Assembly: GCA_023664725.1 (NCBI GenBank)
Contig: JAMPFA010000001.1
Coordinates: 179,451 to 243,450 of the forward strand
Origin: Roseburia sp.
GTDB taxonomy: Bacteria > Bacillota > Clostridia > Lachnospirales > Lachnospiraceae
DNA: 64,000 nt
Direction of reading: 5' to 3'
The notes under the pieces: model-generated
Told to the model about the DNA's origin: nothing
The model's database searches: none
The model's input: the letters and a program-made list of their open reading frames with translations, nothing else
Part shown: one piece after another, positions 41,875-50,595 of the stretch
How positions within the stretch are numbered: the first letter of the stretch is position 1
How the letters are laid out: the number at the start of each line of letters is the position of its first letter
Made by a program: the position numbers and the translations under genes

Positions 41875-42456
41875 TCAGCTGGCCGCCACCTTTGTCCCAA
41901 TATAATTCATAGGAGTCATAAGCGGAGAACCGCTCAGGATAGAAGCCATAAACTGAAAATCTCTCAAAATTTCTTCATCACTTAAATTTTTTCTTTGATA
42001 AATGCAGTCTAACATATAATAAGAAAACGATGTGCTGGCAAAATCTACGCAGAATTTCCATTCATCTGCATATCTCTTTGAACTGAACTTATCATGATTT
42101 TTGTACATTTTTGTGATCTGCCATTCAATCGGTTTTTTTACGCTCTGCAAAATTTTTGGCCATTCGATCTCACGCACAATTTTATCGTAAAAAAACTTAT
42201 CTTTTCGGATGACGGTCATGATCTGAAGGACCCATTCCTCCAGGCTGCTGTTTTCGTCACAGTTGACAGCCTCTGCAAAATCATGGATTGCGATCCATTC
42301 CAGAACATCATAAATATCTTTGAAATGATAATAAAAACTCTGACGGCTCATGTTGGTTGCAGCCATGATATCCTGAATCGTGATTTTCCGGATCTCTTTA
42401 TGATACATTAATTCTTTTACACAATCTGCAATTTTTCTTTTCGTCGAATAACACAT
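41875..42456 (-). CDS. TetR-family regulator (DhaS-like)
   Basis: 193 residues. An N-terminal HTH (KITIQDIMAATNMSRQSFYY then HFKDIYDVLEWI) is followed by a helical domain of the DhaS/TetR_C_8 type with many aromatic residues. DhaS controls dihydroxyacetone kinase in lactococci, and this gene follows glpP by 34 bases, so a role in glycerol or dihydroxyacetone metabolism is reasonable, though not shown. Start ATG 42456 has AAGGGGGA upstream. Confidence 0.8.
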   Translation of the reverse strand: MCYSTKRKIADCVKELMYHKEIRKITIQDIMAATNMSRQSFYYHFKDIYDVLEWIAIHDFAEAVNCDENSSLEEWVLQIMTVIRKDKFFYDKIVREIEWPKILQSVKKPIEWQITKMYKNHDKFSSKRYADEWKFCVDFASTSFSYYMLDCIYQRKNLSDEEILRDFQFMASILSGSPLMTPMNYIGTKVAAS

Positions 42457-42490
42457 ACAAAATCCCCCTTAACATCTGTCGTGTTTGGCG

Positions 42491-43057
42491 TTACATTTCC
42501 CATACTTTTGAATTTGTTGTAGATATTGCAATAGCCCCGGCCTTTAATGCAGACAGGACATCTTCTTTTTCCGAGATCAATCCCCCCGCAATGATCGGTA
42601 CCCCCAGTTTTGATGCCATGATCTTAATGATTTTTGGCATAAGCCCTGGCAGAATTTCTACAATATCTGCATAATCCCCAATCTGCATATTCAGATTGTC
42701 TATGACCTTTGAATCGATGACAAAAATACGGTAAATCGTACTTAAGGACAATTCTTTCGCCCGCTTGATCTGTTCGATTCTGGTGGAAATAATCCCATCG
42801 GCTCTGGTGTAACAGGAAATAAAATCCACAGCCTCCACCTTTGAACTTAACCCTGCAATTAAATCCATATGCACCACTACCGTTTTTCCCACTTCTTTCA
42901 CCTGTTCTACAATTCCGGCAATGGTACTGACATTCCCATACAATATAAATACTACGCTGGTTTCCACAGAGCTTAAGCATTTTTGCAATCCCTTTTCATC
43001 CTTGATGGCTGCGATAATAGGATTGCCTGTAACTGCATCGTAAAATGCCTGCTTCAT
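42491..43057 (-). CDS. glpP: Glycerol-3-phosphate-responsive antiterminator GlpP
   Basis: 188 residues from ATG 43057 (MKQAFYDAVTGNPIIAAIKD; GAAAGGAG upstream). The TIM-barrel-like family motifs are VFILYGNVSTIAGIVEQVKE, VVVHMDLIAGLSSK, ADGIISTRIEQIKRAKEL, EILPGLMPKIIK and IIAGGLISEKEDVLSALKAG. GlpP with glycerol-3-phosphate binds leader RNA and prevents termination before glp genes. Its likely target in this window is the hairpin at 34006-34057. Confidence 0.93.
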   Translation of the reverse strand: MKQAFYDAVTGNPIIAAIKDEKGLQKCLSSVETSVVFILYGNVSTIAGIVEQVKEVGKTVVVHMDLIAGLSSKVEAVDFISCYTRADGIISTRIEQIKRAKELSLSTIYRIFVIDSKVIDNLNMQIGDYADIVEILPGLMPKIIKIMASKLGVPIIAGGLISEKEDVLSALKAGAIAISTTNSKVWEM

Positions 43058-43102
43058 TAAAATCTCCTTTCTGTATAGTTTACGGGATAACAATTTGAGT
43101 AT

Positions 43103-43158
43103 AAAAAAAGAGCATGACTATAAAATAACATTTCTGTTATGTATAACCAGCTCTTTTT
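43103..43158 (-). terminator. Terminator between the CoA-transferase gene and glpP
   Basis: On the reverse strand AAAAAGAGC (43158-43150) pairs with GCTCTTTTT (43113-43105), with inner pairing GGTTAT/ATAGTC-like, and T residues follow. It ends the but transcript before glpP. Confidence 0.75.
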
Positions 43159-43249
43159 CTCTTGGTCACATATAAAATAATGTCGTCGCACGTTTTTCTA
43201 TGTGACTATTATACCTTCTTTCGACAAAAATTGCAATGAACTTTTTAAA

Positions 43250-44590
43250 TTATTTGTTGCTTCTTCTCCAGATTTTCATTTTTTCTGCCTCTGCAATGAG
43301 TTCATCCCTGAAATCTGGGTGTGCAATGGAAATTAATAACTCTGCACGCTCCCATGCGGATTTTCCTTTTAAGTTTACTTTTCCGAATTCTGTCACCACA
43401 TAGTGTACATTGGCACGGGTATCGGTTACGATGGAGCCTGGATTTAAGGTGGGCAGGATACGGGATTTTAATGTGCCGTCCTTTGTCTTAAACGTAGAAG
43501 AGCAGCAGATAAAGCTCTTTCCACCGTTGGAGAGGTAAGCGCCTAATACAAAATCAAGCTGTCCGCCTGCACCGCTGATATGTTTTACTCCTGCGGATTC
43601 TGAATTTACCTGCCCGAACAGATCTAAGTCAACAGCATTGTTGATGGAGATAAAGTTGTCCAGTGCGCTGACAGAGCGGATGTCGTTGGTGTAGCTCACA
43701 GGAGCGCTCATCATCTCAGGATTGTTGTCCAGATAGTCGTACATTTTCTTGGTTCCGCATCCAAAGCCGTAAGTCTGGCGGAAACGGTCGATGTTCTTTT
43801 TGGAGCCATTGATCTTTCCTGCTTTTGCGATATCCACAAATGCGTCAACGTACATTTCGGTGTGAACGCCCAGGTCTTTTAGGTCGGATTCTGCGATCAT
43901 GGAGCCTACGGTGTTTGGCATACCGCCGATTCCAAGCTGTAAGCATGCGCCGTTTGGAATTTCTTCCACGATTAATTTAGCCACGGCGATATCTACATCA
44001 GTAGGTGCACCGCCGCCGCCAAGTTCACCGATTGCCGGATTTTCACCTTCCACAATGTAGTCAACCTGGGAGATGTGGATGCCGTTTTCAAAACCGCCCA
44101 GACATCTTGGCATATTTTCATTTACTTCCACAATGACTTTTTTTGATTTCTCGCATACAGCCATCAGGTGGGAAGCGTTTGGTCCAAAGTTAAAGTAGCC
44201 ATGTTTGTCCATGGGAGTAACCTGGAACATTGCCACGTCATTGGGAACGATGGAATCCCTGTAGTACCGGGGAAGCTCGGAATAGCGGATGGGTGCGTAG
44301 AAAGCGCATCCTCTGTTAATGTATTTCCGCTCGATTCCTGACATATGCCAGGAATTCCAGGTGAAGTGCTCTCCGGCGTCCTCACGCTCAAACACTGCCA
44401 GAGGCTTTAAGAGAATTCCGCCTCGAAGGTTGATATCTTTTAACTCGTCCGTTCTCTTGGCAAGGGCTTTGTCCAAGGCATCTGGTGTGCCGTTGCACCA
44501 GCCGTAGTCTACCCAGTCGCCGGATTTGATGATTTTAACCGCCTCATCGGCAGTTGTGAGTTTCTGTTCGTATTCTTTTGCAAAATCCAT
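43250..44590 (-). CDS. but: Butyryl-CoA:acetate CoA-transferase
   Basis: 446 residues from ATG 44590 ([24 protein letters not shown] upstream). It belongs to the acetyl-CoA hydrolase/transferase family. [10 protein letters not shown] and AFVDIAKAG are the conserved blocks used in the known degenerate PCR assay for but genes. [20 protein letters not shown] precedes the C-terminal part. It transfers CoA from butyryl-CoA to acetate, releasing butyrate, the final step in many gut butyrate producers. A 4-hydroxybutyrate CoA-transferase is the nearest alternative. Confidence 0.88.
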   Translation of the reverse strand: MDFAKEYEQKLTTADEAVKIIKSGDWVDYGWCNGTPDALDKALAKRTDELKDINLRGGILLKPLAVFEREDAGEHFTWNSWHMSGIERKYINRGCAFYAPIRYSELPRYYRDSIVPNDVAMFQVTPMDKHGYFNFGPNASHLMAVCEKSKKVIVEVNENMPRCLGGFENGIHISQVDYIVEGENPAIGELGGGGAPTDVDIAVAKLIVEEIPNGACLQLGIGGMPNTVGSMIAESDLKDLGVHTEMYVDAFVDIAKAGKINGSKKNIDRFRQTYGFGCGTKKMYDYLDNNPEMMSAPVSYTNDIRSVSALDNFISINNAVDLDLFGQVNSESAGVKHISGAGGQLDFVLGAYLSNGGKSFICCSSTFKTKDGTLKSRILPTLNPGSIVTDTRANVHYVVTEFGKVNLKGKSAWERAELLISIAHPDFRDELIAEAEKMKIWRRSNK

Positions 44591-44893
44591 GAAAAACCTC
44601 CTAATAATAATGTAACGCCCCCTCACTATGTTCAGCGGCAAGTCGTCGGAAGGGATTTTTAGAAATGCTTCGCATTTGCCTTCCTCCTATTGATATTGTT
44701 AAAAATTTAACTTTATAGTACCACTTTACCGGGAAAAATACAAGGGTTGGGGGCGGAGAACCCTTGTATTTTTCCCGGCAGTTTTAGGCGATGAGGAATT
44801 TCATAAAAATTTCATTAGTATTTTTATACAAAAAGTATTATAATATTTATCATGATTACCAGCCTATGAGGCTTTAGATGAGAGGTTAGATTT
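44591..44893. other. Divergent gap with two hairpins between but and a DUF6106-like gene
   Basis: No gene is seen. GGAAGG...CCTTCC (44648-44684) encloses AAATGC-TTC-GCATTT. A longer perfect hairpin lies at 44729-44778. Since both flanking genes read away from this gap, neither is an ordinary terminator. Confidence 0.6.
44729..44778. repeat. Perfect 20-bp inverted repeat with 10-base loop
   Basis: CCGGGAAAAATACAAGGGTT (44729-44748) and its exact complement (44759-44778) surround GGGGGCGGAG. No long T run follows on either strand. Confidence 0.8.
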
Positions 44894-45397
44894 ATGTACG
44901 ATTTTCAGAACACGGTATTGCTTTCCGCAAGACCTACAAAAGGAACCCAGATTTTGCGCACAATTACACTGGCTTTGGTGGCGGCTACATTGGTGGGATG
45001 TCTCTTTATCAACCCCTTTCTGTTTGCACCGTTTTTCATTGCTGCCATGGCATTTTGGTGGTGGGGGGCCTTCCGCACCAGCCTGGAGTACGAGTACACG
45101 TATTTTGACGGGGATATAGACTTTGACAAAATCCGTGCCAAGAGTAAGCGCAAGCATATTTTAAGTATCAACATGGACAATGTGACATCCATTGTCCCGG
45201 CGGATGATCCCTCCCTTCACAATGTCCATCAGACACAGGGAATCAAGATCATTGATGTGACCAGCCGCAAGCCGGACAGAAAAGTGTATGAGATTGTTCA
45301 CCAGGATGCAGGGGTGACTACCTGTATACGGTTTGAGCCGGACGAAAAATTTTTGGATTCCATATCTATTAAATATGCGAGAAAAGTTACAAGGTAA
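44894..45397 (+). CDS. DUF6106-like membrane protein
   Basis: 167 residues (MYDFQNTVLLSARPTKGTQI...). Two close hydrophobic segments (about 22-42 and 43-60) are followed by a basic/acidic cytoplasmic part with FDGDIDFDKIRAKSKRKHIL and VHQDAGVTTCIRFEPDEKFL. This matches the DUF6106 proteins widespread in Lachnospiraceae. Function unknown. Its stop is 18 bases before a decayed glycoside hydrolase gene. Confidence 0.75.
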   Translation: MYDFQNTVLLSARPTKGTQILRTITLALVAATLVGCLFINPFLFAPFFIAAMAFWWWGAFRTSLEYEYTYFDGDIDFDKIRAKSKRKHILSINMDNVTSIVPADDPSLHNVHQTQGIKIIDVTSRKPDRKVYEIVHQDAGVTTCIRFEPDEKFLDSISIKYARKVTR

Positions 45398-45415
45398 AAG
45401 AAAGGCGTGGATCAT

Positions 45416-46475
45416 ATGAAAAAGGCGCTTCGAAAGGCAGTTGCATATGGCATTTGTGGTTTGTTGGCAGCAAATGTGGCTGGCTGCGGCGGGTCAGTTT
45501 CAGAGCAGGATAACCGTCAGACAAACATGGAAAATGCAGCAGAACAGAATGCTTTGGAGGCACGGCACTCAACGAGAATAACCCCCAGTATGTAGTGGTG
45601 CGTAATACAGGGGGTTATTCCGTAAGCCCCTATGAGGGGATCAGCAACGGCGGATATCTGGAAGGGATCGCAATCATGCAGGGCGCATCCTACGATGTGT
45701 CATTTTATTGCAAGTCAGAAGACGCTCTGTGGATACGGTCTATGTGACGCTCTATAACGAGGACGGTACGGTCTATGATGAAAAGACTGTGGAAGGGATG
45801 AGGAGAGTATTTACAGATGGAAAGACTCCATCGGTGACGGCCTTGTATTTGAGATCAACGGGGAGAGTACGGTGGGTGACGTGGCGACACGCCCTCAGGG
45901 CAAGAGTATTTCTCGGGGAGTATGCGGCGAAAGCCAATACCCTGGATGCTGCGCTGGCGGAGGCGGCTTATATGACAGGACTTGAAAAGAATGGGGATGT
46001 GGTGGAGATGGCATGTTATGCGCCGCTCTTTTCTCATTCCAAGCTGAGTCAGTGGACACCGGATCTGATCTTCTATTCTAATGACGGCATTTTCGGCTCG
46101 GCAAATTATTATGTACAGCAGTTATATGGGAACAATGCGGGCAAGTACAGCCTTCCCTCCGAACTGACGGGGGCGGCGGATTTGACGCTGTATGAGTCGG
46201 CATCAGATGCGGAGGGCGATGTGATCCTGAAAATCGTCAATGTGTCGGATGAAGACATTCCTGTGGATGTAATACTGGAAGGCAGGGATATAGGCTGTTT
46301 CCTGCAGGAGGCGGAGGTGACGGTGCTCACCGGCACAGATAAGAAGGCGAAGAACGCTTTTGGGAAGATGGTGGTGGTGCCCCAGGAGAGCAAGATGGGG
46401 ATTGACCAGACATTTGATTATACGGCGCCGGCTAATTCATTGACAGTGATACATTTGCTGGGGTTAAAGGATTGA
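45416..46475 (+). pseudogene. Lipoprotein GH51 alpha-L-arabinofuranosidase, decayed
   Basis: The beginning MKKALRKAVAYGICGLLAAN with a lipobox (VAGC) is intact. Three reading frames then alternate: LNENNPQYVVVRNTGGYSVS and YLEGIAIMQGASYDVSFYCK in one; DTVYVTLYNEDGTVYDEKTV in another; DGLVFEINGESTVGDV in another. The C-terminal part (EYAAKANTLDAALAEAAYMT then GLEKNGDVVEMACYAPLFSH) is the end of a GH51 enzyme. The catalytic barrel with its two Glu residues is missing. Several frameshifts and a large deletion show an abandoned arabinan-degrading gene. Confidence 0.85.
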
Positions 46476-46488
46476 TAAAGAAAGGAAG

Positions 46489-46534
46489 AACAGGGGACGA
46501 TGTCATTCAGATGAATCTCATCGTCCCCTGTTTT
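46489..46534 (+). terminator. Terminator after the GH51 pseudogene
   Basis: CAGGGGACGATG (46491-46502) pairs with CATCGTCCCCTG (46519-46530); TTTT follows. Confidence 0.85.
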
Positions 46535-46582
46535 GGACTATCTATTTTCCGACAACCTCTTTTGTTACCGTTATATTTTAAA

Positions 46583-46774
46583 TTATTCTTTGATTTCGTC
46601 AATATCTGTAAGATTGACACCAGCAACATTAAGAATTGCTTTTAAAGACAGATATTTCTTTTTCAATTTTGCATATGTTTTTACAGCGTTCTCTTCTTTT
46701 GCTAAAATCATATATTCTTGAATCTCTTTAAAATCGTCAATTGCTGCTTTTGCTATTTCAAGACCATTTGGCAT
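46583..46774 (-). CDS. Small helical protein of unknown function
   Basis: 63 residues from ATG 46774 (MPNGLEIAKAAIDDFKEIQE..., then KTYAKLKKKYLSLKAILNVA). An upstream ATG at 46804 would add ten residues; TAGGTGA before 46774 fits better. Charged heptad-like helices are predicted by eye; no domain is recognised. It stands alone on the reverse strand between a terminator and a glycosyltransferase gene. Confidence 0.5.
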   Translation of the reverse strand: MPNGLEIAKAAIDDFKEIQEYMILAKEENAVKTYAKLKKKYLSLKAILNVAGVNLTDIDEIKE

Positions 46775-46857
46775 AAGATCACCTACTTTCTTTAAAGGCA
46801 CCATACATGTATCTAATGCTTACATTATAGCAACCAATACCTAAAGTGTAAAGTTTT

Positions 46858-48009
46858 TTAGTTAATGATTTGTAAGAAAGCTTTGGCACGGTTTTTCCAG
46901 GTATGTTCTGCCTGAGCTTTTTGATATCCGCTTTCTGAAATCTCTTTTATTTTTTTCGGATGGTCAAGCAGTTCTTTTACGGTTTCACACAGGATGTCCG
47001 GTTTGTCTGCAGGGTAAAAGATCAGTTCTTTTCCATCTTTAAATTGCTCATCCAGCAGGATGGAAGAATCTGTCAGGCAAAGGCTGTGGTTTAGCATGGC
47101 AGAGTAGACTCTGTCGTGTGCGCCGAATTTGAATTCCGGCATGATATTCAAGGTGATCTTTGCCTGTCGGAAATAGGAAAATGTGTCTTTGAAGTCCGTG
47201 TCGTCAATAATAGACACATTTGCAAAATTCCCCAGAGAGGATTTGCGCCATCCGTTGCCGCATAAGGTCATGGAACTGCCGGATTTGGCAAGGGCGGTGA
47301 GAAGTTCTTCTCTGCGCCACGCCCGGATGTAGGAATCTGCAAGGAAGCAAGCCTGCATGTGCAGGGGAAACAGCTCCTCCACAATTTCGTCCAGGTCAGG
47401 AAGCATGGAGGTCAAAGCCTGCTCCTGGGTGAGGGAAGTGTCCTTTTTCATTTTTTCAATCAGGTTTTTTGTGATCTTCCCCATAAAATCAGGGATGTCT
47501 CCTATGGCAGCATCCACCTCTTTGGGCGGGGTGTAGGAGCCGGAAAAGAGCAGATCTATGGTTTTCTTTGGATAAGCTGTTTCATCGGGGGCAATATCCT
47601 CCCCTGTCATGGGAAGAACGTGGACAGAAACAATGTGGGGATAATAAGTTTCTATATATTTTTTGTGATTCTGGTCTAAGCAGATGACGTGGAAATCTTT
47701 TAATGGATGCTTTAACATGTTGTGGTGGTACAGGGGATGATCTAATAAAATATCGAAAAAGGGCGCAGAAATCTGGTCCAGAAAATAGCTCCCATCCTCC
47801 ATTTTAAGCTTGGGGAGGTTAGAGTTGAGATCCACCAGGGCGTCAAAGTGTTGTCCCACATAGCGTTCCATATTTTCTAAGGGCTCATTTTCTGTGGAAA
47901 AAATTTCTACCTGAGCGTCTGTTCCTAGGGCATTGGCCAGGGAATCGGAAAAATAGTTGTAGGAATTGTAACAGACATTTCTCAGTTGGAAAAAAAGCAG
48001 ATGTTTCAT
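46858..48009 (-). CDS. Glycosyltransferase family 1/CgeB-like protein
   Basis: 383 residues. The N-terminal half (MKHLLFFQLRNVCYNSYNYF...) is irregular; the C-terminal half carries CGNGWRKSS, KITLNIMPEFKFGAHDRVYS (a glycan-binding-like block) and the family ending SESGYQKAQAEHTWKNRAKA. It resembles spore-protein CgeB and Glyco_trans_1_2 proteins that transfer a sugar from a nucleotide donor. Start ATG 48009 has GAGGGAGGG upstream. It is 15 bases from the Rrf2 regulator gene upstream and probably shares its transcript. Confidence 0.78.
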   Translation of the reverse strand: MKHLLFFQLRNVCYNSYNYFSDSLANALGTDAQVEIFSTENEPLENMERYVGQHFDALVDLNSNLPKLKMEDGSYFLDQISAPFFDILLDHPLYHHNMLKHPLKDFHVICLDQNHKKYIETYYPHIVSVHVLPMTGEDIAPDETAYPKKTIDLLFSGSYTPPKEVDAAIGDIPDFMGKITKNLIEKMKKDTSLTQEQALTSMLPDLDEIVEELFPLHMQACFLADSYIRAWRREELLTALAKSGSSMTLCGNGWRKSSLGNFANVSIIDDTDFKDTFSYFRQAKITLNIMPEFKFGAHDRVYSAMLNHSLCLTDSSILLDEQFKDGKELIFYPADKPDILCETVKELLDHPKKIKEISESGYQKAQAEHTWKNRAKAFLQIIN

Positions 48010-48024
48010 AAGTCCCTCCCTCGT

Positions 48025-48456
48025 TTAAATGCAGTATTCGTTAGAATCCTGTGGCCTGTCGATGACGTCCTGCAGGGTGATGCCGTTTAGATAGTCTAAG
48101 ATAACCTGGTAGAGCCCCTCATATATGGGCAGGGTGGGGCATCCATGGCAGTTTTCACACAGGTTCGGTGTGTTGTCCATACAGCTCACCGGGGCAAGGC
48201 TGCCCTCTGCGCTCTCCAAAATCTCCCGAACTGTGATTTGGGCAGGGCTTTTAGCCAGCTGGTAGCCGCCCATATGCCCCTTGTTGGCGTTTAGCAGGCT
48301 GCTGCGGTTTAGAAAAGGTATAATCTGTTCCAGGTATTTTTTGGAAATATTCTGCCTTGCGGAGATGTCCTTTAGGGAGATAAAGCCCTCGTTGTAATGG
48401 TGCGCCAGGTCAATCATCATGCGCAGTGCATACCTTCCTCTGGTGGAAATTTTCAA
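48025..48456 (-). CDS. Rrf2-family transcriptional regulator (IscR-like), TTG start
   Basis: 143 residues starting with TTG at 48456 (MKISTRGRYALRMMIDLAHH; AAGGAGG 8 bases upstream). Winged-helix motif ISLKDISARQNISKKYLEQI followed by IPFLNRSSLLNANKGHMGGY. Cysteines in VSCMDNTPNLCENCHGC match the three-Cys region that holds the [2Fe-2S] cluster in IscR-type members. It may control iron-sulfur assembly (an smsC-smsB pair lies 4 kb away) or cysteine metabolism. Confidence 0.88.
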   Translation of the reverse strand: MKISTRGRYALRMMIDLAHHYNEGFISLKDISARQNISKKYLEQIIPFLNRSSLLNANKGHMGGYQLAKSPAQITVREILESAEGSLAPVSCMDNTPNLCENCHGCPTLPIYEGLYQVILDYLNGITLQDVIDRPQDSNEYCI

Positions 48457-48710
48457 GATTGCCGCCTCCTTTTTTTGTGGAGAATGTTCTCTGTTATTTA
48501 AAACCTATCATACCATAGAAAGGGTAGGCAATCAAGGCAAAAAAGGAGAGGGGGTCACTCCCTCTGTAAATTGCCCATATGCTCTGCCGTTGGCAGATTA
48601 GATTGAAAATACTTTTGAATGAATGATAGAAATATTTTAACTGATTTGAAGGAAAAATGCCACGGCTGTATTCGTTATGATATTGCCGTGGCTGTTACCG
48701 CAAAATACAA
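48457..48710 (-). other. Intergenic stretch with a terminator for the Rpn-type gene
   Basis: GCCACGGC (48659-48666) pairs with GCCGTGGC (48685-48692); on the reverse strand ATTTTTCC follows, so it ends transcripts from the Rpn-type gene. A second hairpin AGAGGG/TCCCTCT lies near 48547-48567. No gene is seen. Confidence 0.65.
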
Positions 48711-49730
48711 TTATAGTTCCTTTTCCAACTGATGCACCTGTTCTGGGGCAAGGCCGGAATAAAATGCAATTTTATCCAACGCCAGGTTCCCCTCTCTTAG
48801 CATCCGTTTTGCTGTTTCCGCCTGTCCACGCTCCATGCCTTCCTCATAGGCAATCTCACGCTCATTTTTCAGATGCAGTTCCTCATTGTACTCGTACCAG
48901 CTCATCTCCAACGCCTCCGCCCTGTTCTTTCTTAAAAAATCAGATAAAATACCTTTCTCGATACACTCCTCTATGGCTTTCTCGATTGCCTCCCTCAGGG
49001 GCAGTGTCTTTGCATGGAACCGGATTCTGTCCACATACTGGGCATATTCCTTTAGGCTTTGGCAGGCATCAAACAGTTCTTCGTTGTTCCCAAAATTGAT
49101 GTTAAACGCCTGCACCCGCAGTTCCAACATGGATTCCAAATCCTCCCTGCCCTCCGGCAAAACGCAGGATTCCGAAGGCCTCATCTCCCACTGCTGGGGC
49201 ATTTCTTTAGTGTACTGTATCATTGATATTTGGCAAAACCACGCAGAATATTTGGTTATCTGCAAGGCGAATTTTCGACGGCGTAGCGGTGGCTACGACT
49301 AGAAAATTCAACGTAGCAGATAGACAAATAGGCAAGTGGGTTTGGCTAATTATCAGTGATACAGTACACTAATTCCGTTGTAAAACATAAAAAAACGTGG
49401 CGCCGGAATTTCCACCAGCTTGGATTTATATAAATCCTCATGCCTGGTAAGCCCCTGCAATATTTTTGACACGTAAAACAAATGTCGTAGCGGGATGTTA
49501 GGGTTTACTGTGGACTGATGCTCATACAGATTCAGTGAAAAATCCATCACGCAGGAAACGTCGTTTTTCATATTCATGTATACAGCGTTCTCCAAAGTGG
49601 TGACTTTCAGCTCCTCCGGGTTCGTGTAATCCGTTCCGTTTACCGCATTGTAGAGTTCCAGTAAATTTTCCTTCTCCTTAAATATCATGCGAAATACCGT
49701 GTCTTTGTAGTTTCTCTGCTCTTTTGCCAT
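48711..49730 (-). pseudogene. Rpn-family recombination-promoting nuclease/putative transposase, split by a MITE
   Basis: The N-terminal part starts at ATG 49730 (MAKEQRNYKDTVFRMIFKEK), with the PD-(D/E)XK-like fold features ENAVYMNMKNDVSCVMDFSL and LNLYEHQS. The C-terminal part (EDLESMLELRVQAFNINFGN... and EYAQYVDRIRFHAKTLPLRE) continues to 48711. Between them lies a 160-bp insertion. Removing it with one TA copy restores the frame exactly: FYNG-I-KEMPQQWEMR. Before the insertion this was a full protein of about 285 residues. Such proteins are often found in many copies. Confidence 0.85.
49210..49369. mobile_element. 160-bp MITE with TA target duplication
   Basis: The element begins GTGTACTGTATCA and ends TGATACAGTACAC. 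Each arm of about 55 bases is an imperfect inverted copy of the other, and the centre pairs as GAATTTTC/GAAAATTC, so the whole element can fold into one hairpin. It is flanked by TA on both sides (49208-49209, 49370-49371), as for the IS630/mariner group. It has no coding capacity and needs a transposase in trans. Confidence 0.85.
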
Positions 49731-49954
49731 TCATTTGCCTCCTATAAAATTGACTTGTACAGGAGCCCCTCAGAATCTCCTGCTTAACCTTGGATTTCAA
49801 GCATAGATTTTCTGATTTTTATGAATGTTTTTGAACTATTAGACAAAACGCCACCGAAAAACGCTGTCCCGGCGGCAAATCACAGAATTGTTTTATGCTC
49901 TGCAAGTAGTATACTTTATTTTACAAGAAGAAAACAATGGCACAGGAGGCCATT
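49731..49954. other. Intergenic gap with a weak terminator for the MarR gene
   Basis: On the reverse strand AATGGC (49954-49949) pairs with GCCATT (49941-49936), followed by GTTTTCTT. The rest shows no gene; the Rpn-type gene's promoter should lie here. Confidence 0.5.
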
Positions 49955-50395
49955 CTAAATTTTCTCCATTTCTTCTTCAAGTATAGAGGTGAGACGTTCA
50001 AACATATTCAAAATCACCTCTCGCTCTGTATCAGTAAGGCGTAGAAAAGCGAGGTTTTCTGCTGCGACAATCTTATCTGCGGTATCCCTGGCAAGCGAAA
50101 GCCCTTTTTCCGTCAGAGAAACATATTTGCTTCTGCGATCATCTTCCAGACATTCCAGTTTAACATACCCTTTCTTTTCAAGCACTTTCAGTGAAGAATG
50201 GATGGATTGCTTTGAATGAAGCAGCTGTTCGACAATATCTTTCTGTGTACATTTTGTATTTTCACGCAGGACATATATAATCCACAGTGCCAGTTCCGGC
50301 AAGTCAAATTTCTTTGCCGCTCTGCGGTATATATCATCGTAGCGTTTAAACATGCGGTTGAATTGAACGATCTGTTGCTGTACATTCTTTTTCAT
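49955..50395 (-). CDS. MarR-family transcriptional regulator
   Basis: 146 residues from ATG 50395 (MKKNVQQQIVQFNRMFKRYD; AAAGGA upstream). The winged helix is ELALWIIYVLRENTKCTQKD, then IVEQLLHSKQSIHSSLKVLE and the wing LECLEDDRRSKYVSLTEKG. Dimerising helices lie at both ends. It is divergent from the BspA-like gene with about 200 bases between, and likely represses itself or that neighbour. The signal is unknown. Confidence 0.85.
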   Translation of the reverse strand: MKKNVQQQIVQFNRMFKRYDDIYRRAAKKFDLPELALWIIYVLRENTKCTQKDIVEQLLHSKQSIHSSLKVLEKKGYVKLECLEDDRRSKYVSLTEKGLSLARDTADKIVAAENLAFLRLTDTEREVILNMFERLTSILEEEMEKI

Positions 50396-50430
50396 ACCGA
50401 TCATCCTTTCAGCTATTAGAACTTTATAAA

Positions 50431-50473
50431 TTATAGTCTGTTTACAGACTTTTTTCAATAGAATTATAGACAT
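50431..50473. promoter_or_regulatory. Palindromic candidate operator in the MarR/BspA divergent gap
   Basis: AGTCTG-TTTA-CAGACT (50436-50451) is a perfect inverted repeat preceded by ATTAT; ATTATAGAC repeats 30 bases on. MarR dimers bind such sites near their own promoter. A T run (50451-50456) means it could also act as a small terminator. Confidence 0.5.
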
Positions 50474-50513
50474 TTATCAGTAAATGTGTTATATTAAGCA
50501 AAACAAGAGGAAA

Positions 50514-50591
50514 ATGATGGCAGAAATAGTTTTTCATTTAAACGAACAGAAGAATGAAGAGCTGTTTTCTGTAAGAGAGAAAGGAGATTAA
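50514..50591 (+). CDS. 25-residue upstream reading frame before the BspA-like gene
   Basis: ATG 50514 (AAGAGG upstream) reads MMAEIVFHLNEQKNEELFSV then REKGD, stopping 4 bases before the next ATG and overlapping its ribosome site. This would couple the two translations. No similarity is recognised and it may be chance. Confidence 0.3.
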   Translation: MMAEIVFHLNEQKNEELFSVREKGD

Positions 50592-50595
50592 AATC

